Source: Betaproteobacteria bacterium
GTDB taxonomy: Bacteria; Pseudomonadota; Gammaproteobacteria; Burkholderiales; SG8-41
Direction: 5' to 3'
Length of the DNA: 33,008 nt
NCBI GenBank assembly: GCA_025353085.1
Contig: JANXRI010000126.1
Coordinates: 1-33,008 of the forward strand
The notes below the pieces were generated by a model that was not told the DNA's origin, ran no database searches, and was given only the letters and a program-made list of their open reading frames with translations. Shown here one piece after another: positions 22,768-30,863 of this stretch (position 1 is its first letter; each line of letters begins with the position of its first letter). Both the position numbers and the translations under genes were made by a program.

Positions 22768-24558
22768 CTAAAACTGCGCTTCAGTAAGCGCAAGCACGCT
22801 TGATGATCCACCGGTCACCGCACTGACCAGGCCAGCGGACTGGGGCAAGATGTGCTCCGCATAAAACCGCGCCGTGATGATCTTTGCCTGATAGAAATCC
22901 GGGTCGCCATTGCCCGCGAGTTTGGCGGTGGCAACCAATGCCGCGCGCGCCATCAGCCAACCACCGGCGACGATCCCCCACAGTTTCAAAAAAGGCACTG
23001 ATACCGCGGCCACCGCGTTCGGCTCTTGCGGGAAGGTATCGACCACCCATTGCGTGGCGATTGCGAGACCCTCCACCGCTTGCTGAAAATTCTCGCGCGC
23101 AACTCCGCTGCGATCGTTCTTCGCTGCCGGGAGTTCGGTATCGAGCTTGCGCATCACATCGATGATGGTGAAAGCAGTGACGCCTTTCTCATAGCCGACT
23201 TTGCGGCCGACGAGATCGGCGGCCTGAATACCGGTAGTGCCTTCGTAAATCGTCGTGATTCGGGCATCGCGCAGATATTGCGCGGCGCCCGTCTCTTCGA
23301 TAAAGCCCATGCCGCCGTGGATCTGCACGCCGATTGATGCCACTTCCACGCACTGCTCGGTGCACCAGCCTTTCACGATCGGAATCAGAAAGTCGACGAG
23401 CGCCTGATTCTTGCGGCGTTCCTTATCGTCAGGATGATGGTTGGCTTTGTCGAGCGCGGCCGATGCGCTGTAGGCGAGCGCGCGCATCGCCTCCGTCTGC
23501 GCTTTCATCATAAGCAGCATGCGCTTTACGTCAGGGTGATGAATGATGGTCACGCGGTCGCCGCTTTTCTGGCCAATCGCGCGACCCTGCACGCGCGTCT
23601 TCGCATAGTCGCGCGCATGCTGGTAGGCCCGCTCCGCGAGCGCCACGCCTTCGAGGCCGACACCTAATCGCGCATGGTTCATCATGATGAACATGTACTC
23701 GAGCCCGCGGTTTTCCTCACCGACCAGATAACCAATCGCGCCTTTGCCGTCGCCGTACGCCAGCACGCAGGTCGGGCTCGCATTGATGCCCATCTTGTGC
23801 TCGATCGAGACGCATTTCACGTCGTTGCGCTCGCCGAGACTGCCATCGTCGTTGACGAGAAACTTCGGCGCGATGAAGAGCGATATTCCCTTGACGCCCT
23901 CAGGCGCGTCGGGCGTGCGTGCGAGCACCAGGTGAATAATGTTGTCCACCATATCGTGCTCGCCCCACGTGATAAAAATCTTGGTACCGTGCAAGCAATA
24001 ATGATCGCCTTCCGGTACCGCGCGGGTACGCACGGCGGACAAATCCGAGCCCGCCTGCGGCTCGGTCAGATTCATCGTGCCGGTCCACTCGCCGGCCGTG
24101 AGCTTATGCAGGTACTTGGCTTTTTGCTGGTCGGAGCCTTTGAGCTTGAGCGCTTCGAGCACGCCCGAAGTCAGCATCGGGCAAAGGCAGAACGCCATGT
24201 TCGCGCTGTTCCACATTTCCTGCACCGGCATCGAGACGACATGCGGCAAACCCTGACCGCCGTAATCGCTTTCTCCCGACAGCCCGTTCCAGCCTGCAGC
24301 CACGAACTGGCGGTACGCTTCTTTGAAGCCGGGCGACGAGGTGACTTTTGAATCGGCAAACTTTGCGCCTTCTTTGTCGCCGGCGCGATTGAGCGGATCG
24401 AGCACGCCGGCAGCAAACTTGCCGGCTTCCTGGAGAACTGCATCGACGAGGTCTTCAGTGACCTCCGCGCAATCGGGCATCGCAGTGATATCGGCAAGCC
24501 CGACCAGATCCTTGATCACGAACTGCATGTCCTGCAGCGGCGCGGTGTAAGTGGACAT
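22768..24558 (-). CDS. Acyl-CoA dehydrogenase, DmdC-like, with C-terminal extra domain
   Basis: A 596-residue soluble FAD enzyme, longer than the usual 380-residue acyl-CoA dehydrogenases because of an added C-terminal domain (about 450-596), as in DmdC-type 3-methylmercaptopropionyl-CoA dehydrogenases and relatives. The FAD and substrate loops are TEPQAGSDLSAVRT (165-178) and FITWGEHDMV (195-204). The catalytic Glu is Glu439 in IYEGTTGIQ. The HGGMGFIEETG motif is at 414-424. CGGAG lies upstream of the ATG. It follows etfB-etfA on the same strand, so EtfAB is probably its electron acceptor. It may serve medium- or branched-chain acyl-CoAs; DMSP breakdown specifically is not supported by neighbours. 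Confidence 0.92.
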   Translation of the reverse strand: MSTYTAPLQDMQFVIKDLVGLADITAMPDCAEVTEDLVDAVLQEAGKFAAGVLDPLNRAGDKEGAKFADSKVTSSPGFKEAYRQFVAAGWNGLSGESDYGGQGLPHVVSMPVQEMWNSANMAFCLCPMLTSGVLEALKLKGSDQQKAKYLHKLTAGEWTGTMNLTEPQAGSDLSAVRTRAVPEGDHYCLHGTKIFITWGEHDMVDNIIHLVLARTPDAPEGVKGISLFIAPKFLVNDDGSLGERNDVKCVSIEHKMGINASPTCVLAYGDGKGAIGYLVGEENRGLEYMFIMMNHARLGVGLEGVALAERAYQHARDYAKTRVQGRAIGQKSGDRVTIIHHPDVKRMLLMMKAQTEAMRALAYSASAALDKANHHPDDKERRKNQALVDFLIPIVKGWCTEQCVEVASIGVQIHGGMGFIEETGAAQYLRDARITTIYEGTTGIQAADLVGRKVGYEKGVTAFTIIDVMRKLDTELPAAKNDRSGVARENFQQAVEGLAIATQWVVDTFPQEPNAVAAVSVPFLKLWGIVAGGWLMARAALVATAKLAGNGDPDFYQAKIITARFYAEHILPQSAGLVSAVTGGSSSVLALTEAQF

Positions 24559-24584
24559 TGCGTTCTCCGTTGTCGAAGTGCCGG

Positions 24585-24705
24585 TGATTGAGTGATTGAG
24601 TGATTGAGTGATTAGGTGATTAGGTGATTCAAGTCTGGCACACGGCTGCTAAATCACTTAATCACTTAATCACTTAATCGCTAAATCACACATCACACAT
24701 CACAC
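24585..24705 (-). repeat. Intercistronic inverted repeat with tandem octamer arms (site E)
   Basis: Between etfA and the acyl-CoA dehydrogenase. The left arm is TGATTGAG three times (24585-24608), then TGATTAGG twice (24609-24624) and a partial unit. The right arm is four octamers of the type TAATCACT (24651-24682), then AAATCACA and CATCACA repeats to about 24704. Left and right units are complementary with few mismatches. The central loop (about 24634-24648) is short. In the transcript the GTGATT-rich arm (from the right side) is 5' and the AATCAC-rich arm 3'. Confidence 0.85.
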
Positions 24706-24708
24706 CGC

Positions 24709-25638
24709 TCACAGCGCCGCTGTGAGCTCAGGCACCGCCTTGAACAAATCCTCCACCAGCCAGTAATTCGCGATTTGAAATATTGGCGCTTCCGCATCCT
24801 TGTTGATCGCAACGATCACCTTGCTGTCTTTCATGCCGGCGAGATGCTGAATCGCGCCGGAAATCCCCACCGCGACATAGAGTTCAGGCGCGACTATTTT
24901 GCCGGTCTGACCGACCTGGTAATCGTTTGGCACGAAACCCGAGTCGACCGCTGCGCGCGATGCGCCAACCGCAGCGCCGAGTTTATCCGCAAGCGCTTCA
25001 AGCAACTTGAAGTTTTCGCCGCTGCCCATGCCGCGGCCGCCCGACACAATGACCCGCGCCGCCGTCAATTCAGGCCGGCTCGACTTGGTAAGTTCGTGGC
25101 CTTTGAATTGCGACAGCCCGCTGTCGGCAACTGCTGGGACATTCTCGATCGGCGCAGCGCTCGCCGACTCGCCTGCCGCATCGAATCCGGTGATGCGCAC
25201 GGTGATGACCTTGATTAAATCTTTCGATTGCACGGTCGACAACACGTTGCCGGCGTAAATCGGGCGCACGAAAGTATCCGGTGAAACGATGGCACTGATA
25301 TCGGAAACCTGCGCTACGTCGAGCAGCGCCGCCACGCGCGGCATGAAGTTTTTGCCGAAGCCGGTCGCCGGCGCAAGAATATGCGTGTAATTTTTTGCAA
25401 TGGACACCACGAGAGCCGCGATGTTTTCAGCGAGCGACTCCGCATACTGCGGCGCATCGGCGATCAGCACCTTGGTGACGCCGGTGATTTTCGCGACAGC
25501 AGCCGCCACTTGCGCGCAGCCGGTGCCCGCAACGAGTACGCTGATGTCGCCGCCGATTTCCGCCGCCGCTGCTATGGTATTGGCAACACCGGTCTTGAGC
25601 TGCTGATTGTCGTGTTCCGCTATAACGAGGATAGCCAT
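24709..25638 (-). CDS. etfA: Electron transfer flavoprotein subunit alpha
   Basis: A 309-residue ETF alpha subunit. It binds FAD and, with EtfB, carries electrons from acyl-CoA dehydrogenases to the quinone pool through ETF:quinone oxidoreductase. The FAD region shows [23 protein letters not shown] (about 199-221), [28 protein letters not shown] and [12 protein letters not shown], the classical C-terminal signature. The ATG at 25638 overlaps the etfB stop by one base (TGATG), so translation is coupled; a TTG at 25641 is less likely. Length is typical. It is followed after 150 bases, including inverted repeat E, by the acyl-CoA dehydrogenase. Confidence 0.96.
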   Translation of the reverse strand: MAILVIAEHDNQQLKTGVANTIAAAAEIGGDISVLVAGTGCAQVAAAVAKITGVTKVLIADAPQYAESLAENIAALVVSIAKNYTHILAPATGFGKNFMPRVAALLDVAQVSDISAIVSPDTFVRPIYAGNVLSTVQSKDLIKVITVRITGFDAAGESASAAPIENVPAVADSGLSQFKGHELTKSSRPELTAARVIVSGGRGMGSGENFKLLEALADKLGAAVGASRAAVDSGFVPNDYQVGQTGKIVAPELYVAVGISGAIQHLAGMKDSKVIVAINKDAEAPIFQIANYWLVEDLFKAVPELTAAL

Positions 25639-26387
25639 CAAATCACCTTCGCTTCGTTCTTGAGTTTATTGACGAGCTCCGCCACGTCGGCAAGTTTGAC
25701 GCCGGCCCCGCGTTTGGGCGGCTCTTCGACCTTGAGTGTTGTGAGACGCGGCGTCACGTCGACGCCGAGCGCATCGGGCTTGATATTTTCAAGCGGCTTC
25801 TTTTTGGACTTCATGATATTGGGCAGCGTCACGTAGCGCGGCTCGTTGAGACGCAAATCGGCGGTTACGACGGCGGGCATTTTGACGGTAATGTTCTCAA
25901 GACCGCCATCGACTTCGCGCGTAATGTCGGCATGGTCCCCCGCCACTTCGATTTTCGAGATGAAGGTTGCCTGCGGCCAGCCCAGCAGCCCCGCCAGCAT
26001 CTGGCCTGATTGATTGCAGTCGTCATCGATCGCCTGCTTGCCCATGAGCACGAGCCCCGGCTGTTCCCGGTCTACCAGCGCTTTTAAAAGTTTCGCCACC
26101 GCAAGAGGTTGCACCTCGGTTGCGACCTCCACGAGAATGGCGCGGTCAGCCCCCATCGCAAGCGCGGTGCGCAGGGTTTCCTGACATTGCGGCACGCCGA
26201 TCGACACCACGACGATTTCGGTTACCGTGCCCGCTTCCTTCATGCGCACGGCCTGTTCGACTGCGATTTCGCAGAACGGATTCATCGCCATTTTTACATT
26301 CGCGGTCTCCACACCCGTGCCGTCCGTTTTGACGCGCACCTTGATGTTGGGGTCGACCACGCGCTTGATTGCCACCAGGACCTTCAT
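25638..26387 (-). CDS. etfB: Electron transfer flavoprotein subunit beta
   Basis: A 249-residue ETF beta subunit. It begins [20 protein letters not shown] and has SMNPF-like [18 protein letters not shown], both family hallmarks, then the AMP-binding region and the signature [23 protein letters not shown] (about 182-204), where the recognition loop meets dehydrogenase partners. GAGGGAAG lies about five bases upstream of the ATG at 26387. It is the first gene of an etfB-etfA-dehydrogenase transcript with a likely promoter just upstream. The partner quinone oxidoreductase gene is not in this window. Confidence 0.97.
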   Translation of the reverse strand: MKVLVAIKRVVDPNIKVRVKTDGTGVETANVKMAMNPFCEIAVEQAVRMKEAGTVTEIVVVSIGVPQCQETLRTALAMGADRAILVEVATEVQPLAVAKLLKALVDREQPGLVLMGKQAIDDDCNQSGQMLAGLLGWPQATFISKIEVAGDHADITREVDGGLENITVKMPAVVTADLRLNEPRYVTLPNIMKSKKKPLENIKPDALGVDVTPRLTTLKVEEPPKRGAGVKLADVAELVNKLKNEAKVI

Positions 26388-26435
26388 TACTTCCCTCGCT
26401 TGAAATTTGCGGCAGAACGCCGCGGAAAGAGTTCG

Positions 26436-26465
26436 ATTTTACCGGATTAAACGGCAGGGCGTCAT
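26436..26465 (-). promoter_or_regulatory. Likely promoter of etfB-etfA
   Basis: On the minus strand TAAAAT (26441-26436, five of six matches) stands 18 bases after ATGACG (26465-26460, four of six). Transcription would start near 26428, leaving a leader of about 40 bases before etfB. It lies downstream of a candidate terminator of the preceding operon, which supports an independent unit. Confidence 0.45.
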
Positions 26466-26502
26466 GCACACCCGCGCGGCGGCGGCACCATTCAAGCAGC
26501 TC

Positions 26503-26530
26503 AAAAAAAACAACCGTGCACGCACACTTG
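26503..26530 (-). terminator. Candidate terminator of the liv/MmgE/Bug operon
   Basis: On the minus strand CAAGTG-TGCGTG-CACGGTTG forms a small hairpin (GTG/CAC with outer CAA/TTG and a bulge) followed directly by eight T. It lies 24 bases after the Bug stop codon and before the etfB promoter, the right place for a terminator. The stem is short, so the call is tentative. Confidence 0.45.
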
Positions 26531-26553
26531 AAGGCGAAACACCGCGCCGCCGG

Positions 26554-27537
26554 CTAAGGGTCGAACCGCTCACCGGACGCGCGGATGACTTTACCGATAC
26601 GCTCGTACTCGTTTTTGATGTGCGCTGCGAACTGCGCGGGCGTACTGCCGAGCGGAATCACTGCCTCGAATGTCATGCGCTCGACGATATCGGCTGCGTG
26701 CGTCGCCGCGATGATGCCGCGCGCGAGCAGGTCGATGATAGCGGGCGTCACGCCGGCCGGCGCGAGTATTCCGTACCACGAGCCCGCCTGATAATCAGGC
26801 AAGCCCGACTCGGCGACGGTCGGCAAATCAGGCAGCGCTGCGGCACGCTTGATGCCCGTCATGGCGATTGCGCGCAACCGCCCTGCTTTCACATGCGGCA
26901 CCATCGCGACCGCACTCGAAAACATCAGTTGGACCTGCCCCGCCAGCAAATCGGTCGATGCCGCCGCGAGTCCCTTATAAGGAACATGCACGAAATTCGT
27001 CGCCGTCATCGACTTGAACATTTCGGTCGCGAGATGGGTCGTGCTGCCGACGCCGTTCGACGCATAATTGAGCTGGCCGGGCCGTGCTTTCGCGAGCGCG
27101 ATGAGTTCGCGGACGGATGTGACCGGTACCGACGGATGGACGACGACGAGTAACGGTGCGGAAGCGATCAGGCTGATCGGCGCGAAGTCGCGCAACGGGT
27201 CGTACGATAATTGTTTTTGCAAATGCGGAATCACGGCGAGCGTGGCGACATTGCCAAGCAGCAATGTGTATCCGTCGGGCGCGGCTTTGGCGGCGAGTTC
27301 GGCGCCTATGAGGCCGCCCGCGCCGGCGCGGTTATCGATAACGATCTGCTGCTTCAGCGTGCCGGCAAGACGCTGGCTGATCAGGCGCGCGATGGTGTCG
27401 TTGCCGCCGCCGGGCGGTTGCGGCACGATCAGGCGTAACGGCCGCGCCGGATAATTTTGCGCGAGTACGCACGCATTGCCGGCGACTATTAACGATGCCG
27501 CGCAAATCGTCCGCCAAGCACGGCGCGCGCTGGTCAT
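26554..27537 (-). CDS. TctC/Bug family binding protein at end of liv operon
   Basis: A 327-residue Bug protein. The signal peptide ends at NACVLAQ before NYPARPLRLIVPQPPGGGND. Later blocks are QQIVIDNRAGAGGLIG, APDGYTLLLG, YDPLRDFAPI, LNYASNGVGSTTHL, LPTVAESGLPDYQ and WYGILAPAGV. The ATG at 27537 overlaps the MmgE/PrpD stop as ATGA (four bases), so the two are translationally coupled. It is the last gene of a transcript that also encodes a complete LivK-type binding protein, so the operon carries two unrelated periplasmic receptors. The Bug protein may deliver to a transporter elsewhere, or sense the substrate. Ligand unknown. Confidence 0.94.
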   Translation of the reverse strand: MTSARRAWRTICAASLIVAGNACVLAQNYPARPLRLIVPQPPGGGNDTIARLISQRLAGTLKQQIVIDNRAGAGGLIGAELAAKAAPDGYTLLLGNVATLAVIPHLQKQLSYDPLRDFAPISLIASAPLLVVVHPSVPVTSVRELIALAKARPGQLNYASNGVGSTTHLATEMFKSMTATNFVHVPYKGLAAASTDLLAGQVQLMFSSAVAMVPHVKAGRLRAIAMTGIKRAAALPDLPTVAESGLPDYQAGSWYGILAPAGVTPAIIDLLARGIIAATHAADIVERMTFEAVIPLGSTPAQFAAHIKNEYERIGKVIRASGERFDP

Positions 27538-28925
27538 GCAGCGAGCAGCCGGGCCAGGTGCGACGCGTCACCGAGCTTATCGAGTTCGAGTACCGTATCG
27601 CGCAATTCCCTGACGCGCGCCGCCGGCAGCACCTGCGCCGCGAGCGTTTCGAATTTGTTTATCACCGCGGATTCCACCGCGAAACTTTCCTTCGCGCGCG
27701 AAACCTCGCGAGTGCGCTCGAGCCGCCTGCCGTCTTTGAGGACTATCGCGACGCGTACCATTTGCCGGAACTTCGGGCCCTTCGCAGTGATCGCGGGATC
27801 GTGCAGCACGCTGACTTTGGCCGCGAGCGCCATGCGCGCCGCGTCGGTCAGCCTGGCCTCGGTGAATTGATCGACAAACACTTCGCCGTCCAGCAACAGC
27901 GTGGCAACGCAATAAGACAAATTGAGTTGCGCCGCCGTGAAGCCCTGCGGCACGTATTTCCATCCCACATGGTCGAGCGTGACTTGCGAGCAGTGAACGA
28001 CGATTTTATCGACGTCGTTCGCAACGAAGGAATTGGCAAGCTGCAACTCCTGAATTGCGTCTAGCGTCGAGTGATTGCTGCCGACGCACGAATAGAATTT
28101 CAATGCGACATTCATCGTCTGCCACACGCTGCCGAAGCCAGCAGTCAATTCAGCGAGCCTGAAGCGATCGGACGAGCGAGAGAACGTAGTGCAAAAACCG
28201 CCATACTCGCTTTCGAACACGTTGAGGATGCCGGTGAATCCGGCATCCGCGAGCTGAGCCCCGTACAAACCGCTCTGCGCGGCACGGCCCGCGTGCAGGC
28301 GCTTGACCATTGAGCCGAACTGCGCGGCCATCAGGCCGCTCGACTGCGTGCCCGCGATGCCGAGCGCATGCACGGTTTTCCCGGTGTCGAGCTGGAGGCC
28401 GCGCGCCGCGGCCGCGCCCGACGCATATACGCCGACCGTCGCGCCCGAATGCCAGCCCTGCGCAATATGCTCGGGCCCCATGCAGATGCCGACGCGCGGA
28501 CCGATTTCGTAGCCGGCGACCGCTGCCGTCAGAAACTCGCGGCCGCTCATGCCCGGCCGCGTCTCGGCGATCGATACGAGCGGCGGCAGCACGAGACAAC
28601 CAGTGTGCAGCACCCCGACTTTGTGCACGTCGTCGAGCTCGAAGCCCTGCACCTGGCTGCCGTTCACGAGTGCAGCATGCGGCGCTGACAATTTTTGCGC
28701 GGTGCCCCACACCGCGCACGCGCGTGTCGTGTCGAGCTGGCTCAAACTGCGCTGCAGGATGCGGCTCCATTCGAGACCTGCGCCATACAGTCCGCAACCG
28801 AACGCGTCGAGCATCAGCAGCTTGACGCGGTGCCGAACCTCCGCGGGAATCGCATCGAATTCGAGTTCTGCGACGAACGCAGCTACACCGCGCGTGTGGG
28901 GATGGTCTTCAGACACTTTCACCAC
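27534..28925 (-). CDS. MmgE/PrpD family protein
   Basis: A 463-residue cytoplasmic protein of the family of 2-methylcitrate dehydratase (PrpD), cis-aconitate decarboxylase and iminodisuccinate epimerase. Family blocks are LLMLDAFGCGLYGAG (36-50), HAALVNGSQVQGFELDDVH (about 87-105, the region with active-site Asp and His), GPRVGICMG, GWHSGATVGVYASGAAAARGL, GTQSSGLMAAQFGSMVKRLHAGRAAQSG, and GSNHSTLDAIQEL. Length is typical. The start is uncertain: the open frame begins with GTG at 28925, and GTGs at 28922 and 28916 are alternatives; no clear ribosome site is visible. It lies 34 bases after livM and overlaps the Bug gene. A role in dehydrating or isomerising a transported tri- or dicarboxylate is inference. 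Confidence 0.92.
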   Translation of the reverse strand: MVKVSEDHPHTRGVAAFVAELEFDAIPAEVRHRVKLLMLDAFGCGLYGAGLEWSRILQRSLSQLDTTRACAVWGTAQKLSAPHAALVNGSQVQGFELDDVHKVGVLHTGCLVLPPLVSIAETRPGMSGREFLTAAVAGYEIGPRVGICMGPEHIAQGWHSGATVGVYASGAAAARGLQLDTGKTVHALGIAGTQSSGLMAAQFGSMVKRLHAGRAAQSGLYGAQLADAGFTGILNVFESEYGGFCTTFSRSSDRFRLAELTAGFGSVWQTMNVALKFYSCVGSNHSTLDAIQELQLANSFVANDVDKIVVHCSQVTLDHVGWKYVPQGFTAAQLNLSYCVATLLLDGEVFVDQFTEARLTDAARMALAAKVSVLHDPAITAKGPKFRQMVRVAIVLKDGRRLERTREVSRAKESFAVESAVINKFETLAAQVLPAARVRELRDTVLELDKLGDASHLARLLAA

Positions 28926-28959
28926 AGACCATTACGAGGCGATGCCGCGTGCCATTCGG

Positions 28960-29931
28960 CTAAGCCCGCGCTTTACGCAGCAACGCCATGGCCTCGCCGA
29001 CGATGCCGCGCCGGAACGCGAGCACGCAAATCACGAATATGAGCCCGGTGACAATGGTCACCGAGTCGCCGATCGTCCTGAACCACTCCAAACCGGTATA
29101 CGTCGCGAGCATCTGGCCGAATTCGCCGATGCGGTTTTCGAGCGTTTTAACGATGAACGCACCGACCACCGGGCCGAGCACGGTGCCCATGCCGCCGAGC
29201 AGCGTCATCAACACGACTTCGCCCGACATATGCCAGTGCACGTCGGTCAGCGTCTCGAATCCGAGTACCAGCGTTTTGGTCGAGCCCGCGAGTCCTGACA
29301 ATCCCGCCGAAATGACGAACGCGAGCAACTTGTATTTGTCGACGTCATAACCGAGCGACAACGCACGCGGCTCGTTTTCGCGGATCGCGGTCAGCACCTG
29401 GCCGAATGGCGAATGAATCGTGCGGTGAATGACCCAAAAGCCGAGCGCGAATATTGCGAACACCACGTAATACATCGCGCGGTCGTCTTCAAGGCTGATG
29501 AATCCGAACAGATGGCCGCGCGGCACGCCTTGCAACCCGTCTTCGCCGCCGGTGAATTTCGCTTGCAGGCAGAAAAAATACAGCATCTGCGCGAGGGCCA
29601 GAGTGATCATCGCAAAGTAAATCCCCTGGCGGCGAATCGCGAGGCTGCCGATCAGGTAACCGAGCAAAGCCGCGGTCCCCGTGCCGACCAACAGTCCGAG
29701 TTCAGGCGGCAGGCCCCACTGCTTGACGGCAAGTCCCATCATATAGCCGGCCATGCCGAGGAAAGCAGCGTGGCCGAACGACAGCAGTCCGGTATAACCG
29801 ATGAGCAGGTTGAACGCACATGCGAACAACGCAAAGCACAACGCCTGCATCAGGAAAATGGGATACAGCACGAACGGCGCGATGAGGCCGCAAATGATGA
29901 GTACTGTATAACCAAGCGCGGCGCGGCTCAT
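28960..29931 (-). CDS. livM: Branched-chain amino acid-type ABC transporter permease LivM
   Basis: A 323-residue inner-membrane permease of the LivM family, with about eight to nine hydrophobic segments starting at VLIICGLIAPFVLYPIFLMQ. The family hallmarks are FNLLIGYTGLLSFGHAAFLGMAGYMMGL (about 41-68) and the cytoplasmic coupling loop AIRENEPRALSLGYDVDKYKLLAFVISAGLSGLAG (about 185-219). Gly-rich LLGGMGTVLGPVVGA follows. The ATG at 29931 overlaps the livH stop (ATGA). Together with LivH it forms the membrane channel of a liv ABC importer. The transported solute may be a branched amino acid, a short-chain amide, urea or an aromatic acid; the neighbours do not decide. Confidence 0.94.
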   Translation of the reverse strand: MSRAALGYTVLIICGLIAPFVLYPIFLMQALCFALFACAFNLLIGYTGLLSFGHAAFLGMAGYMMGLAVKQWGLPPELGLLVGTGTAALLGYLIGSLAIRRQGIYFAMITLALAQMLYFFCLQAKFTGGEDGLQGVPRGHLFGFISLEDDRAMYYVVFAIFALGFWVIHRTIHSPFGQVLTAIRENEPRALSLGYDVDKYKLLAFVISAGLSGLAGSTKTLVLGFETLTDVHWHMSGEVVLMTLLGGMGTVLGPVVGAFIVKTLENRIGEFGQMLATYTGLEWFRTIGDSVTIVTGLIFVICVLAFRRGIVGEAMALLRKARA

Positions 29932-30812
29932 TTTTCGCGCCCGAATAAACCGGCCGGCCGCACCATCAACACGATCGCCATGATGACGAACACCACGGTC
30001 GACGACGCTTCGGGGTAATAGACCTTGGTCAGCCCTTCGACGATGCCGAGGCCGAGGCCGGTCAGGATCGAACCGAGAATCGAACCCATGCCGCCGATGA
30101 CGACGACCGCAAATACCACGATGATCAGATTCGAGCCCATCAGCGGGTTGACCTGGATCACGGGCGCTGCGAGCACGCCGGCAAAGGCCGCAAGCGCCAC
30201 GCCAAAACCATAGGTCAGCGTCACCATCAACGGCACATTGATGCCGAACGCCTGCACGAGCTGGGGATTTTCAGTGCCGGCACGCAAGTAAGCGCCGAGC
30301 TTGGTGCGCTCGATCACGTACCACGTTATCAGACAGACCGAGAGCGACGCGACGACGATCCACGCGCGGTAATTGGGCAGCGTCATGAAACCGACGTCCG
30401 TCGCGCCGCGCAAGAGATCGGGCACCGGATAGGGTTGCCCCGACACGCCGTATACGGAGCGGAACAATCCTTCGAGCACCAGGGTCAGGCCGAACGTCAG
30501 CAGAAACCCATACAAGTGGTCGAGCTTGTAAAGCCAGCGCAGCATCGTGCGCTCGATCACCATGCCGAAAATACCGACTGCGAGCGGCGCGAGCACGAGC
30601 GCGGGCCAGTAGCCAATGCCCAATACGGTCATCAGGATGTACGCGGCATACGCGCCCATCATGTAAACCGCGCCATGCGTGAAATTGATGATATTGAGCA
30701 GGCCGAAGATGACGGCGAGGCCCAGCGACAACATTGCGTAAAACGAACCATTGACTAGGCCGAGCAGCAACTGCCCGAACATCGCCTGCAACGGTACGCC
30801 GAAAATTGCCAT
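29928..30812 (-). CDS. livH: Branched-chain amino acid-type ABC transporter permease LivH
   Basis: A 294-residue inner-membrane permease. LLLGLVNGSFYAMLSLGLAVIFGLLNIINFTHGAVYMMGAY (about 11-51) is the LivH signature. The EAA-like coupling loop is LGAYLRAGTENPQLVQAFGINV (about 171-192), and FAVVVIGGMGSILGSILTGLGLGI is the late glycine-rich part. About eight membrane segments are evident. The gene follows livK after 51 bases and overlaps livM. With LivM it forms a heterodimeric channel energised by LivG and LivF. Confidence 0.95.
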   Translation of the reverse strand: MAIFGVPLQAMFGQLLLGLVNGSFYAMLSLGLAVIFGLLNIINFTHGAVYMMGAYAAYILMTVLGIGYWPALVLAPLAVGIFGMVIERTMLRWLYKLDHLYGFLLTFGLTLVLEGLFRSVYGVSGQPYPVPDLLRGATDVGFMTLPNYRAWIVVASLSVCLITWYVIERTKLGAYLRAGTENPQLVQAFGINVPLMVTLTYGFGVALAAFAGVLAAPVIQVNPLMGSNLIIVVFAVVVIGGMGSILGSILTGLGLGIVEGLTKVYYPEASSTVVFVIMAIVLMVRPAGLFGREK

Positions 30813-30863
30813 ACGCGTAAGGCCGAATCCGCGCGCCTTTATCCGGCGCGCGGCGTCAGGACA

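Noticed and set aside
6668-24705. Tandem repeats as CRISPR arrays
   Set aside because: Units are 7-10 bases without unique spacers, and no cas gene is present.
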